A stretch of 64,000 nucleotides of DNA, taken from positions 186,001 through 250,000 of the forward strand of contig CAWDQE010000022.1 of assembly GCA_963804375.1 (NCBI GenBank), read 5' to 3'. Numbering within the stretch: position 1 is the stretch's first letter; each line of letters starts with the position of its first letter. Shown here piece by piece: positions 52,062-60,836 of this stretch. Made by a program: the position numbers and the translations under genes. This DNA comes from JANXQG01 sp963804375. GTDB lineage: Bacteria > Planctomycetota > Planctomycetia > Pirellulales > Thermoguttaceae. Under the pieces are notes generated by a model. It searched no databases. It was not told the origin of the DNA and worked only from the letters and a program-made list of their open reading frames with translations.

Positions 52062-53573
52062 ATGTTCCGCCGCATATTCTGGCCGTTTCTGCTCCTGCTG
52101 GCCCTCCTGGCAAGCGCTCGGGCCGCTGTCGATCTGGTGACCCTGCCGACCCGCGAGGGCACCCAGCTCACGATTTACAATTCCGAAGACATCACCATGG
52201 TCCGCGAGCACAGGCTCTTGACCGTCAAGGAAGGCGTCAATCGCATCCAGTTCTCGTGGGCAAACACGCTCATCGACCCCACTTCCATCGAATTCAGGAT
52301 CCTCGACAAGCAGGACAAGGTCGATCTGGTGGACACGACCTTTCCGGCTGGCCGCAACGACGCCCTGCAATGGAACATCAAGAGCCAAGTGGCCGGCAAG
52401 ATCCCCGTCGAGATCAGGTATTTTACTTCAGGCATCACCTGGGCCGCCGATTACGTGGGCATCGCCAACGAGGACGAAACCAAGCTGAGCGTGACGGGCT
52501 ACGTGCGGGTAACGAACAACTCGGGCGAGCAGTACGACAATGCGGAAACCCGACTGGTGGTGGGCAACATCAACCTCGTGGAGAAGATTGCCGATCTGGC
52601 GAGGAGGCCGCCGCCGCAACTCGGCGTCCGCGGTGCGATTGAAGCGGCGGAAAAGGCGGACCCAGGAAGACTGATGTTCGGGGTTGGCGCCAATAGCGAT
52701 GCTGGACTGGTTGGCCATGTCACTCTTGATGGAAATTACTTTGATCTTGAAAAGGCGAAAGCGGTCCAAAAGCAGGGCCTCTCCGAGTATTTCCTTTTCA
52801 CAATCGAAGGCCGGGAAGACATCAAGGACAAGGAACCCAAGCGGCTCATCGCCCTCAAGGCAGCAGAAGTGCCGCTGGAATCGATCTACAAGCTCTTCGA
52901 TCGCACCAGCGACCAGGCATTCACCAAGTTCTATCGCTTCAAGAACGTCAAGCTCCTCGACGACAAGGGCAAACAGAAGAAACTCCCCTCGATGGAGAAT
53001 CTGGGACTCTCGCCCTTGCCCAACGGCACCGTCAGGCTCTTCTCGGAATATAAGAACCACGATCTCGCCTACGTTGGCGGCACCGAGACCAAGTACGTGC
53101 CCATCGGCGACCGCGTGGAAGTCAACGTCGGGCCGGACAAGGACATCACGATCCGCCGGAGAGTCAAGGACCAGAAGATCGCAAACGTCGTGGTCCGGCA
53201 GTACAAGCGGCGGCTCGATAAGGATTTCGTCCTGTACTACGACCTTGTGGACTATGACGAGACCTTCTTCTTCGAGGAAGAATTGGTTTCCGGCAAACCC
53301 GTGCCCGCCAAGATCGAGGTCGAGCGGCAGTTCGATGCCAACGTAGTGCTCTGGGGCTCGGAAGAGGAGCCGAAAGGCTGGACGAGCAACGAGGCCGGAG
53401 CGTATGTCGATCTGCACACCGCGGGGCACGTCGAAAGGGTGGATCAGCAGCACGTCAAGTATTTTCTGGACCTCCAGCCGGGAAAGAAGCAAAAGGTGGA
53501 GTATTGCGTGACGTACAAGCGGCGGCAGGTTGGACCCGAGCTGAATACGGAGAAGAAGCGGGAGCCGCTGTAG
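52062..53573 (+). CDS. secreted DUF4139 protein
   Basis: 503 residues, ATG 52062, GAAGGGA 8 bases upstream. Signal peptide MFRRIFWPFLLLLALLASAR ends near ARAA. TLPTREGTQLTIYNSEDITM, GVNRIQFSWANTLIDPTSIE, ITWAADYVGIANEDETKLSV and VRVTNNSGEQYDNAETRLVV define the DUF4139 N-terminal and middle parts. The end (FDANVVLWGSEEEPKGWTSN, VKYFLDLQPGKKQKVEYCVT) corresponds in position to the partial gene at the window start. Family function is unknown; the proteins are exported and beta-rich. The next gene starts three bases after the stop. Confidence 0.85.
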   Translation: MFRRIFWPFLLLLALLASARAAVDLVTLPTREGTQLTIYNSEDITMVREHRLLTVKEGVNRIQFSWANTLIDPTSIEFRILDKQDKVDLVDTTFPAGRNDALQWNIKSQVAGKIPVEIRYFTSGITWAADYVGIANEDETKLSVTGYVRVTNNSGEQYDNAETRLVVGNINLVEKIADLARRPPPQLGVRGAIEAAEKADPGRLMFGVGANSDAGLVGHVTLDGNYFDLEKAKAVQKQGLSEYFLFTIEGREDIKDKEPKRLIALKAAEVPLESIYKLFDRTSDQAFTKFYRFKNVKLLDDKGKQKKLPSMENLGLSPLPNGTVRLFSEYKNHDLAYVGGTETKYVPIGDRVEVNVGPDKDITIRRRVKDQKIANVVVRQYKRRLDKDFVLYYDLVDYDETFFFEEELVSGKPVPAKIEVERQFDANVVLWGSEEEPKGWTSNEAGAYVDLHTAGHVERVDQQHVKYFLDLQPGKKQKVEYCVTYKRRQVGPELNTEKKREPL

Positions 53574-53576
53574 CCC

Positions 53577-53978
53577 ATGAACGGACAGTTGCTTGCAGAA
53601 CGAGTTAGTGCAACGATTCCTCGCTACGAGAAGATGTTCGCGGAACGCGGTGGTATCACTCCTTCTGACCCCTTGGAGTTTCATCTCTTTCATTTGGCAC
53701 GTTATTGGAGCCGCCTTGTTGGTTTCTGTAGGCAAAAGCCATCGAAACCTGAAGACTGCATTGACAGTGATCTGGGAGCTTGTGTCGTAGTTGGTTCGGA
53801 CTCCGCTCAAAAGTTGATCGGACCGAGTTCTCCAATTCACGAGCAGTGGCAGGAGTATTGGAGGCGGGCACAGGCCATTTTACATGAACGGCCGGTGACC
53901 CTCGTGGATGTCGAGTTGGCGTCACAGTCGTTCGATAGATGTCTTGTTGCGTTGAATTACGATCCTTGGGGCAAATAA
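53577..53978 (+). CDS. hypothetical protein
   Basis: 133 residues. ATG 53577 directly follows the DUF4139 stop, so it depends on that transcript. MNGQLLAERVSATIPRYEKM, PLEFHLFHLARYWSRLVGFC, SPIHEQWQEYWRRAQAILHE: helical and soluble, with no export signal. No recognised family. The following LRR gene starts five bases later, giving a three-gene unit. Confidence 0.6.
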   Translation: MNGQLLAERVSATIPRYEKMFAERGGITPSDPLEFHLFHLARYWSRLVGFCRQKPSKPEDCIDSDLGACVVVGSDSAQKLIGPSSPIHEQWQEYWRRAQAILHERPVTLVDVELASQSFDRCLVALNYDPWGK

Positions 53979-53983
53979 CCGTC

Positions 53984-55498
53984 ATGGACGCCACAACTGA
54001 CCCTCAAACTCGCTGGTTCCACCTCACGCCCGGCCGCTTCGTCCTCGCGTTGCTGGCCGTCGAGGTGCTTCTGTGGCTCTCGGAGAGGTTCGGCTGGCTG
54101 GGGTGGCACAAGGGCTATGCAGTACTGACTTGCGTGGCGGTGGCGGGCGTTGTACTGGTCGTAACGGTCGTCTGGTTCGCCGTCGCTCTGCTACTCCGCT
54201 GGCGATTCCAGTTCAGCATCCGGTCGCTGCTAGTGCTGGTCGTGGTTGTAGCCCTGCCGTGCAACTGGTTTATGGTCGAGTTGAGGAAGGCGAGGGAACA
54301 GAGAGGGGCCATCGAGTGGGTAGAGAAATTAGATGGGCAAGTGTCGTATGGTCGGCAGCCTGAGGCAGCGGGAATGTTGCCGGCGTGCCCGGTGAAGCTG
54401 CTCGGAGACGAGTTCTTCCAGACGGTCGTGGGGATCGAACTTCGGTACAAGGATTTTCCGGGTGATGCGCTGCAGCACCTTAAAGGATTGACCGAACTAC
54501 GATGGTTGGACCTCGACTCCACCCAGGTCGCGGACGCCGGGATGGAACACCTCAAGGGGTTGGTCCGCCTGGAGCGATTGAACCTGAGCTTCTCCAAGGT
54601 TGGCGACGTTGGACTGGCACACCTCAAACACGCGACTAAGCTCAAAGAGTTGTCGCTTCAAGCCACCAAGATAACGGACGATGGTCTGCAACACGTGGCA
54701 GGATTTGCCGACCTGCAACGGTTGAATGTTTCCGTCAACGATGTCACGAACGCCGGTCTGCAACACGTCAGTGGCTTGACGCAACTCCGGGAGTTGTGCA
54801 TCGACAAAACGCTCATCACCAATGCCGGGCTAGAGAACCTCAAAGGACTGACGCAACTGGACCGTTTGTCGCTCAAAGTCAACCGGGTCACGGACAAGGG
54901 CCTGGAACACCTTGCGGGTTTGACGCAGCTCCACGAATTGGACCTCTACGCCAACCCGATCACGAGTGCTGGCCTGGAACACCTCCAAAACTTGACACAA
55001 CTCCGCAAGTTGAACCTCGCTTGCACTCTCATCGCGGATGCCGGGCTGCCGAAGCTCAGTGGAATGAATCACCTCGAAGAATTGGACCTCAGCGAAACCC
55101 GCGTCACGGACGGCGGGCTGGAAGACCTCAAGCGATTGACGCAGCTTAAAGAACTTAGGCTCGAGCGTTGTCGTATCACGGACGCCGGACTGACGCAGTT
55201 CAAAGGCTTTCCGCACCTTGAGCATATCGACTTGTCCGGCACCCAGGTCACGGACTCGGGCCTGAAACATCTCCAGGGCATGACGCAACTCCTCGGTTTG
55301 TCGCTCGATAACACGAGGATCTCCGACGCCGGCCTGGAGCACCTCAAGGGCATGACGCAACTTCGCTACGTATTTGTCATTAAAACTGGGGTTACGGCCG
55401 TCGGGGTAGATAGGCTCCGAAAGGCATTGCCGACTTGCGAGATATGTCAGGAACTGCAACATGGTTTACTGCGCGTGCCAAGCCAAAAGCCTCTGTAA
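53984..55498 (+). CDS. membrane-anchored leucine-rich-repeat protein with FSIRSLL motif
   Basis: 504 residues from ATG 53984. The N-terminal module has two membrane helices (FVLALLAVEVLLWLSERFG; GYAVLTCVAVAGVVLVVTVV), then WRFQFSIRSLLVLVVVVALP, the FSLR motif with a third helix. After a linker about twelve 24-residue LRRs follow (LKGLTELRWLDLDSTQVADA and similar). VDRLRKALPTCEI is the expected cap, after which an unusual tail (CQELQHGLLRVPSQKPL) leads to the stop. The LRR arc would face the periplasm or the cell exterior. Partner unknown. Confidence 0.85.
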   Translation: MDATTDPQTRWFHLTPGRFVLALLAVEVLLWLSERFGWLGWHKGYAVLTCVAVAGVVLVVTVVWFAVALLLRWRFQFSIRSLLVLVVVVALPCNWFMVELRKAREQRGAIEWVEKLDGQVSYGRQPEAAGMLPACPVKLLGDEFFQTVVGIELRYKDFPGDALQHLKGLTELRWLDLDSTQVADAGMEHLKGLVRLERLNLSFSKVGDVGLAHLKHATKLKELSLQATKITDDGLQHVAGFADLQRLNVSVNDVTNAGLQHVSGLTQLRELCIDKTLITNAGLENLKGLTQLDRLSLKVNRVTDKGLEHLAGLTQLHELDLYANPITSAGLEHLQNLTQLRKLNLACTLIADAGLPKLSGMNHLEELDLSETRVTDGGLEDLKRLTQLKELRLERCRITDAGLTQFKGFPHLEHIDLSGTQVTDSGLKHLQGMTQLLGLSLDNTRISDAGLEHLKGMTQLRYVFVIKTGVTAVGVDRLRKALPTCEICQELQHGLLRVPSQKPL

Positions 55499-55626
55499 CC
55501 GACGCAGGACTGCGACATCTTAAAGGCATGGCACAACTCGAAAATCTGGATCTCCGTTGCCAAGTCACCGATGCCGGCGTCGCCAAGCTCCAGAAGGCCC
55601 TGCCCAACTGCAAGATCATCCGCTGA
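55492..55626 (+). pseudogene. last two repeats of another LRR gene (remnant)
   Basis: Overlapping the stop of the LRR gene in another frame: SVTDAGLRHLKGMAQLENLD, then VTDAGVAKLQKALPNCKIIR and TGA. It is an LRR plus cap without any beginning, evidently a leftover of a duplicated or shuffled LRR gene. Confidence 0.6.
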
Positions 55627-55856
55627 TTTGCCCACCGCCGGTCCTCGACGCCGGTCGATGGGGAGGAAGCGTGGTTCGCGGTGGGCCGGGGGTCGCTGAT
55701 AGCTAAAGGAAAATCGCGACCCGAAGCCGCCGAAGGCGGCATAGCCGGTGATTGACGACGACCAAGAGCCGCCGATAAACTGGATGCTGCGTCCCGGTTT
55801 CGGCCTGTGGCATCGTGCGTGGCGATCCACCGCAAAACTTTAAGGAGGTTTGGCTC

Positions 55857-56156
55857 ATGCTCCGACATTTATCGACAGTCGCGTTGATGCTCTTGGCGAC
55901 ACTCGGCGGTCTCGCGACAGCCGGGTGCAGCAATCAAGCCGAGCCGTCGAAGCCAGCGGCCACAGCGCAGGAAGTCGGTACTGGCGGAAGGACAGTCGCC
56001 GCAGAGCCCACCACCGCCACGCCCAAGCAGATCACCAACTCCATCGGCATGAAGCTCACGCTCGTGCCTTCGGGCGAGTTCCTGATGGGCAGCAAGGAGT
56101 CGGCGGAGGAGACGGCTACGTTCTTCAACAGCCGGGAAACTCATCGCTTGGGTTAA
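55857..56156 (+). pseudogene. 5' fragment of a SUMF1-type lipoprotein gene
   Basis: 99 residues from ATG 55857 with TAAGGAGG eight bases before. MLRHLSTVALMLLATLGGLA then TAGC gives a lipoprotein signal with a lipid-attached Cys. After a Pro/Thr-rich linker comes ITNSIGMKLTLVPSGEFLMG then SKESAEETATFF, the opening block of FGE-sulfatase (SUMF1) domains. The frame then leaves the family pattern (NSRETHRLG) and stops. At least 200 residues are missing. The next gene, a FSLR-type membrane protein, begins 13 bases later. This mirrors the SUMF1 3' piece at 980-1228. As read, a short lipoprotein would still be made. Confidence 0.7.
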
Positions 56157-56169
56157 ACTCTTACTAAAC

Positions 56170-56553
56170 ATGCCCACGCCCAAACCCAGCTTGCCTCCGC
56201 GGTATCAGTTTGGCTTGCGGTCGCTCTTGCTGCTGACGCTGTTCGTCGCCATTCTCTGCTCCCTCGGCGTCTGCACGCATTGGCTCGTTTCTGCGGCCAT
56301 CGCCTTGCCTGTCGTAATTGGCGGAATTGCGGGTTGGATCGTTGCGGGAACAGGTGAAGGTCTTGTACAGGGCATCATATTCGGATACTTGTTTCTCCTG
56401 GGGGACATCCTCGTCTGCGGTGGATTTCTGTACGCTATCCCACGAGTTGCCGCCGCATCCTGGCAACTGTTTTCGGTATTTCATGTGATCTTGGTGCTGA
56501 TCGGTGGCGTTTTGGGCGGGTTGTTGGAACGCTTGCGACAGTTGCGACGATGA
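56170..56553 (+). CDS. small membrane protein with FGLRSLL motif
   Basis: 127 residues. PRYQFGLRSLLLLTLFVAIL then CSLGVCTHWLVSAAIALPVV is close to the protein at 612-977 (YQFSLRSLLLFTTFVAVLCS), and the middle (IVAGTGEGLVQGIIFGYLFL against LFAGTGWGLAVGAVTGFVFS) also aligns. Four predicted helices. The two paralogues are 55 kb apart, yet both adjoin a SUMF1 fragment. Function unknown. Confidence 0.7.
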   Translation: MPTPKPSLPPRYQFGLRSLLLLTLFVAILCSLGVCTHWLVSAAIALPVVIGGIAGWIVAGTGEGLVQGIIFGYLFLLGDILVCGGFLYAIPRVAAASWQLFSVFHVILVLIGGVLGGLLERLRQLRR

Positions 56554-56795
56554 CGGTCCATCGGTTGTCGTTGGGCGATGACGACATCCGGTCCCCCACC
56601 CACCCCGTCCTCCAGCCCCGGCTCCTTGCTCCTCGGAGAGCGATTTACGCCTGCCGAAGCAGGAGATCGACTGGATGCCTACCGTGCTTCTGCGCCGGTG
56701 TTCTGCGGCTCGCAAGCAATCAGGCGTTTGGCGGTCGAATCGAGTATTCTGGCCGCTCTGAGACTGCCAGAGCCACGCCGATGTCCAGCGGACGC

Positions 56796-56817
56796 TTTTT
56801 GCTCAGCTGAGCAAAAT
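56796..56817. repeat. 22-bp palindrome, copy 11
   Basis: One change (T for A at position 1); centre and both arms otherwise perfect. Confidence 0.9.
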
Positions 56818-57049
56818 CTGCGATTGCCACCGATGCAGGCTGGTGCCTATGGAACACAATGCTCGGCGGCCTTTTCGCAAGCCCTCGTGAGACTCCTGCG
56901 TCGAGGCATCGGCCACCCTACGCCTTCTCAGTGGCCGCTTGCTCCGGTCGATCTGCTACGGGTTGGCCAGCAGCTCATCGGCCTCGACAAGCGCGTCTCC
57001 ATCCTTTCGGGTTATGGCTGTTGACTACGAAGCGGCATGCTGAGCGTCA

Positions 57050-57250
57050 TCAGCGTGCGAAAGCCCTTTGACTCGAAGCCAGGGCGATGCTTTGTCGCAT
57101 GAAAGCATGCCACAAATCTGGATAGATAATTCCGGCCAGGTCCTTGACGAATTTGTAGCCATCGAGTAGGTTACACTTATTGTCGGTGAAGAGCCATGCA
57201 TTGCGTGGCTCTTTTCCGCAAAGTGGGCTGCAAGTGGTTGTAGCCTTTCG
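57050..57250 (-). pseudogene. possible small zinc-finger-like gene remnant
   Basis: An open frame reads KATTCSPLCGKEPRNAWLFT, DNKCNLLDGYKFVKDLAGII and YPDLWHAFMRQSIALASSQR before TGA. Composition is protein-like, with a C-x3-C pair and a later Cys, but there is no start codon at the front. It overlaps a terminator-like hairpin. Family not recognised. Confidence 0.3.
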
Positions 57251-57521
57251 CTAAACAACGTATCCAGTAGGCAGCGCAACCCTCCGCGAGCCTCCGTCCG
57301 CAGCAGCGCAACTCTCGGCGTGAGTTGTTATAGTCTCTCTGCGTCCGGTGGCTCGATACGAAGACTCTCAAAGGAGTCTGGCACTGCGCGCCGTTCTTTG
57401 GCTGGGTCTGGTTTCCCCGCTTGAGTGTTTCCGTGGCGGGTGCTGCGCGTAGTTCGAGTTGCGATTGGTGTGTTGTGGATATGGCCAAGAAAGATCAAGA
57501 CTTACGTACTTGGAGAGAATC

Positions 57522-59771
57522 ATGTTCGGCAAGATCTGCATGAGAAGCAATCGTCCGGCGGCGCGGTTGTCGGCCGTCTCTTTCGCGAGCTTTGTGGCCG
57601 TTGTGCTGCTGACATCGCTCCAGGTTCGCGCGGACGTTTACTGGAAGGTAGCATCACCCAACTCGGGCGATTGGTCTGTCGCCACGAATTGGACCGGCGG
57701 CCTTCCGACCAGCAGCGTCACCGCGTGGATCATCAACGGCGGGACTGCCAACGTCACACAGCTTGGTGAGACTTGCGGTACCCTTTCCCTGGGCGGCAGC
57801 GGTAGTGGAACTGTTAAGATGACAGGCGGCAGCCTCTCCACGGCCAGCTATCAGTACGTGGGCTACTCTGGCACGGGAACCTTTATGCAGTCTGGCGGGA
57901 TCAACGGCAGCGGCTACTTCAACCTCTATCTCGGCTACAACGCCGGCAGCAGCGGCACGTACAACCTCAGCGGCAGCGGCCAGTTGTCGCCCAGCTATCA
58001 GTACGTGGGCTATTCAGGGCCGGGGACTTTCACGCAGTCAGGCGGAACCAACAGCATCTTCGTCAACCTCTATCTTGGCTACAACGCCGGCAGCAGCGGC
58101 ACGTACAACCTCAGCGGCAGCGGCCAGTTGTCGGCAGGCCAGGAGTACGTGGGCCACTCCGGCACGGGGACCTTTACGCAGTCCGGCGGCAGCAACACAA
58201 TTATAGACCAGCTTAGTCTTGGCAGCGGATCTGGCGGCACGTGTACCTACAACCTCAGCGGCGGCCAGTTGTCGATGTCCGGGTTTTACGCGTATGAATT
58301 CGTCGGCGGAAACGGTCCGGGAGCCTTTACGCAGTCCGGCGGAACCAACTCCTCTTACGATGTCGGGGTCGGCCAGAGCGGCACCTACAACCTCAGCGGC
58401 GGCCAGTTGGTGGCAACCAACGACGAGGGGGTTGGCCCGGGAGCCTTTACGCAATCCGGCGGGACCAACAATGGCTTCTCTCTCACTATCGGCAGCAGCG
58501 GCACGTACAACCTCAGCGGCAGCGGCCAGTTGTCGACATGGGAGGAGTACGTGGGCTATAGTTCCGGCACCGGAAGCTTTACGCAGTCTGGCGGGACCAA
58601 CATTATCAACGCCAATGGCTCTCTCTATCTCGGCGCCTACGCCGGCGGCAGCGGCACGTATAACCTTAACGGCGGGGTACTCATCCTCTCATCGCTGCTC
58701 CAAGGTTCGGGATCGGCGGCCTTCAACTTCAACGGTGGGACGCTTCAGGCCGGCAGTTCCTTTTCCACCAGCCTGCCCATGACGCTGGGTACCAGCGGCG
58801 GTGGAGCGATTTTCAATACGGCCGGCTATTCCGTGACGCTTTCCGGCCCGCTTTCTGGTCCCGGCAGCCTGACCCTGAACGACTCCCTGGGCACTGGCAC
58901 GCTGACCCTTGCCGCATCGAATACCTACACCGGCGGCACGACCGTCAGTGCCGGCACGCTGCAACTCGGCGACGGCGTCGCCAACAACGGCTACGTCCAA
59001 GGAAACATGCTAAACAACGCCACGGTGGCCTTCGCCAACCCCGCGGCACAGACCTATTCCGGCGTCATCAGCGGCAGCGGCGCCCTGACGAAAGCCGGCA
59101 GCGGCGTCCTGGCGTTAAGCGGCAGCAACACCTATTCCGGCCGGACAACCATCAACCAGGGCGAACTGGTCGTCAACGGCTCGCTGGCCAGCCCGGTGAC
59201 TGTCAACAGCGGCGGCACCTTGGGCGGCTCGGGCAGTCTGAGCAACGTCACGGTCAACCCAGGTGGAAGCCTGGCCCCGGGCAATCCGTTGGGTGGAATG
59301 TACTTGAGTGGTTATCTCGTGCTTCAGCCCGGAGCGGCGCTGGACTTTCAGCTCGATACGCCGTCGGACAGTAGCGAGATCTACATGTCCTCCGCCGCGC
59401 TGGGGCTTGTCGGCCAGCAGTTCGCCAACTTCAACTTCACTCCGCTTGCCGGCTTTGGACAGGGCAACTACACGCTCATCGACGCCGGCTCGATCTCCGG
59501 CAGCCTTGGCCCCAGCACCAGCGGCTCGATCGACGGTATGCCGGCCACGCTCGCCATTCAGGGCGGCAACGAGGTGGTGCTCACTGTGGTGCCAGAACCT
59601 TCTTCGCTCGCGTTGCTCGCCGCTACTGCTCTTGGCCTTGTCGGCTATGGTCTGCGGCGAAGGGCAGCGAAAAGAACCGCGAAGCCAACGGCTTTCGACC
59701 AGCAAGACGACGCCCCAGCCATCCTGTCTATGCCGTCAAGGTGGTCGGAAGCAGCACGACGGGCGGCTTGA
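57522..59771 (+). CDS. PEP-CTERM autotransporter-repeat protein
   Basis: 749 residues from ATG 57522, GGAGAGAAT upstream. Signal peptide within LSAVSFASFVAVVLLTSLQV ending near VRAD. The first 100 residues match the protein at 46969 (VTQLGETCGTLSLGGSGSGT). Then about seven repeats of roughly 45 residues of the form YNLSGSGQLS...YVGYSGTGTFTQSGGTN...LYLG, an autotransporter-strand region and a PEP-CTERM signal: VVPEPSSLALLAATALGLVG then YGLRRRAAKR. About 30 extra residues follow the basic cluster, longer than usual. It is probably exported and anchored by an exosortase system; a cell-surface or matrix role is inferred. Confidence 0.85.
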   Translation: MFGKICMRSNRPAARLSAVSFASFVAVVLLTSLQVRADVYWKVASPNSGDWSVATNWTGGLPTSSVTAWIINGGTANVTQLGETCGTLSLGGSGSGTVKMTGGSLSTASYQYVGYSGTGTFMQSGGINGSGYFNLYLGYNAGSSGTYNLSGSGQLSPSYQYVGYSGPGTFTQSGGTNSIFVNLYLGYNAGSSGTYNLSGSGQLSAGQEYVGHSGTGTFTQSGGSNTIIDQLSLGSGSGGTCTYNLSGGQLSMSGFYAYEFVGGNGPGAFTQSGGTNSSYDVGVGQSGTYNLSGGQLVATNDEGVGPGAFTQSGGTNNGFSLTIGSSGTYNLSGSGQLSTWEEYVGYSSGTGSFTQSGGTNIINANGSLYLGAYAGGSGTYNLNGGVLILSSLLQGSGSAAFNFNGGTLQAGSSFSTSLPMTLGTSGGGAIFNTAGYSVTLSGPLSGPGSLTLNDSLGTGTLTLAASNTYTGGTTVSAGTLQLGDGVANNGYVQGNMLNNATVAFANPAAQTYSGVISGSGALTKAGSGVLALSGSNTYSGRTTINQGELVVNGSLASPVTVNSGGTLGGSGSLSNVTVNPGGSLAPGNPLGGMYLSGYLVLQPGAALDFQLDTPSDSSEIYMSSAALGLVGQQFANFNFTPLAGFGQGNYTLIDAGSISGSLGPSTSGSIDGMPATLAIQGGNEVVLTVVPEPSSLALLAATALGLVGYGLRRRAAKRTAKPTAFDQQDDAPAILSMPSRWSEAARRAA

Positions 59772-59913
59772 TCTGACACAACGGGCTGCATCGATGCCCT
59801 CGGCCTGCTGCTCGTGATAGCTAAGCAAAAGCCCCGACAAACCTGCCGCCCTTTCGCAGGGCGGCAGACCAGACACTTGTTTTTAGCCGTTGGGAGCCGG
59901 AAAGCTCCGGCGA

Positions 59914-60159
59914 TCAGCAACTGCGGCACAGAAAAACCAGAAGTACCGCGCCCGCGACCCAGTACCAGTGCAGCTTGTCCAAGTCGTCCGACGCAGCTCT
60001 TGGTGGGGCTTTCGAGGGCTCGGGGTGCAGGGGATTGCCATGTGTTGCCAGGGTCCAGGTTTGCCCGCATTTCCAGCAGGTCCATCTGTCCCCGTAGGTC
60101 GCGGTCTTCGGAAAGCGAATTCTGCGACCACACGTGCAACGGCCGGCAAGGTGTGCCAT
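59914..60159 (-). CDS. small zinc-ribbon membrane protein
   Basis: 81 residues from ATG 60159, AAGGAG seven bases upstream, which settles the start. MAHLAGRCTCGRRIRFPKTA then DRWTCWKCGQTWTL is a zinc ribbon (CTC, CWKC). After a charged linker a single C-terminal helix (WYWVAGAVLLVFLCRSC) anchors it. Tail-anchored zinc-ribbon proteins of this size are common in planctomycetes; function unknown. Confidence 0.7.
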   Translation of the reverse strand: MAHLAGRCTCGRRIRFPKTATYGDRWTCWKCGQTWTLATHGNPLHPEPSKAPPRAASDDLDKLHWYWVAGAVLLVFLCRSC

Positions 60160-60342
60160 GGAATGCTCCTTCGTGTTGAACAATTGATCTACACCCGAGT
60201 GTCGATCGGGCGGGCAAGTTTCGTTGCCCCTTGTGCAGCTTCGGGCGGTTCAGAGAACTTGAGGTGGTTCTTCGACCTCCCGGATAACCGAGGCTTTCAA
60301 ACGGCAAGCGATCACTACAAGCCTGTCACCATATCTGGATCA

Positions 60343-60495
60343 TCAATAGCGTTTGAAGCCGACAAACGTCGTGTAGATCACGGCTGCAACCATCAACCAC
60401 ACAATCGGGATGCCGAGTACGGTATTCGAAAAAAAGGTGCTCACAATGACCCCGACAATTATCAGGGGCAACGTGATTCGGAAAAAACTGCTCAT
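60343..60495 (-). CDS. 50-residue membrane peptide
   Basis: ATG 60495 with AGAGG about 12 bases upstream. MSSFFRITLPLIIVGVIVST and FFSNTVLGIPIVWLMVAAVI give two helices with a basic end (YTTFVGFKRY). Intact and protein-like; family not recognised. Confidence 0.5.
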   Translation of the reverse strand: MSSFFRITLPLIIVGVIVSTFFSNTVLGIPIVWLMVAAVIYTTFVGFKRY

Positions 60496-60836
60496 CTGAG
60501 GGCCTCTGGAATATTGACTGGAGGATGAGGTTGCTGCGAGGGAGGCGGTATCGGCCCCGCACGAGATGCCATTATCGAGCCACGAGGCGGGCGATCGCTC
60601 ACGTTGCCGCCGCAATTTACGCACTTGAATAGGGCCATATCGAAGCCTTTGTTGATTGGGGCAAGAAAAGAGCACTGAGGGGTAGAGCCGCTCCTGCCCG
60701 CACACGAGCAGGAGCGACCGAAGAAACAAAGCAGAGGCCCGAGCCCTGGCGCCTGTTGCGCTTGGCAGACAACCAGGGCTCGGGTGAAGGCCGGCAGAGA
60801 GGGCGGACCGAGGAGGAGTTGAGGATGCGGCAGCGA

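Larger units (their letters stand above)
56554..57521. other. gene-free stretch
   Basis: Palindrome copy 11 at 56796-56817. On its right (about 56877-56915) GCAAGCCCTCGTGAGACTCC resembles the reverse complement of the degenerate block near 1660. A minus-strand remnant occupies 57050-57250. The hairpin AAGAGCCATGC-ATT-GCGTGGCTCTTTT lies at 57188-57214. Confidence 0.5.

Noticed and set aside
1247..56817. The 22-bp palindromes as intrinsic terminators
   Set aside because: There is no loop, no T-tract of consistent orientation, and many copies are hundreds of bases from any gene end.
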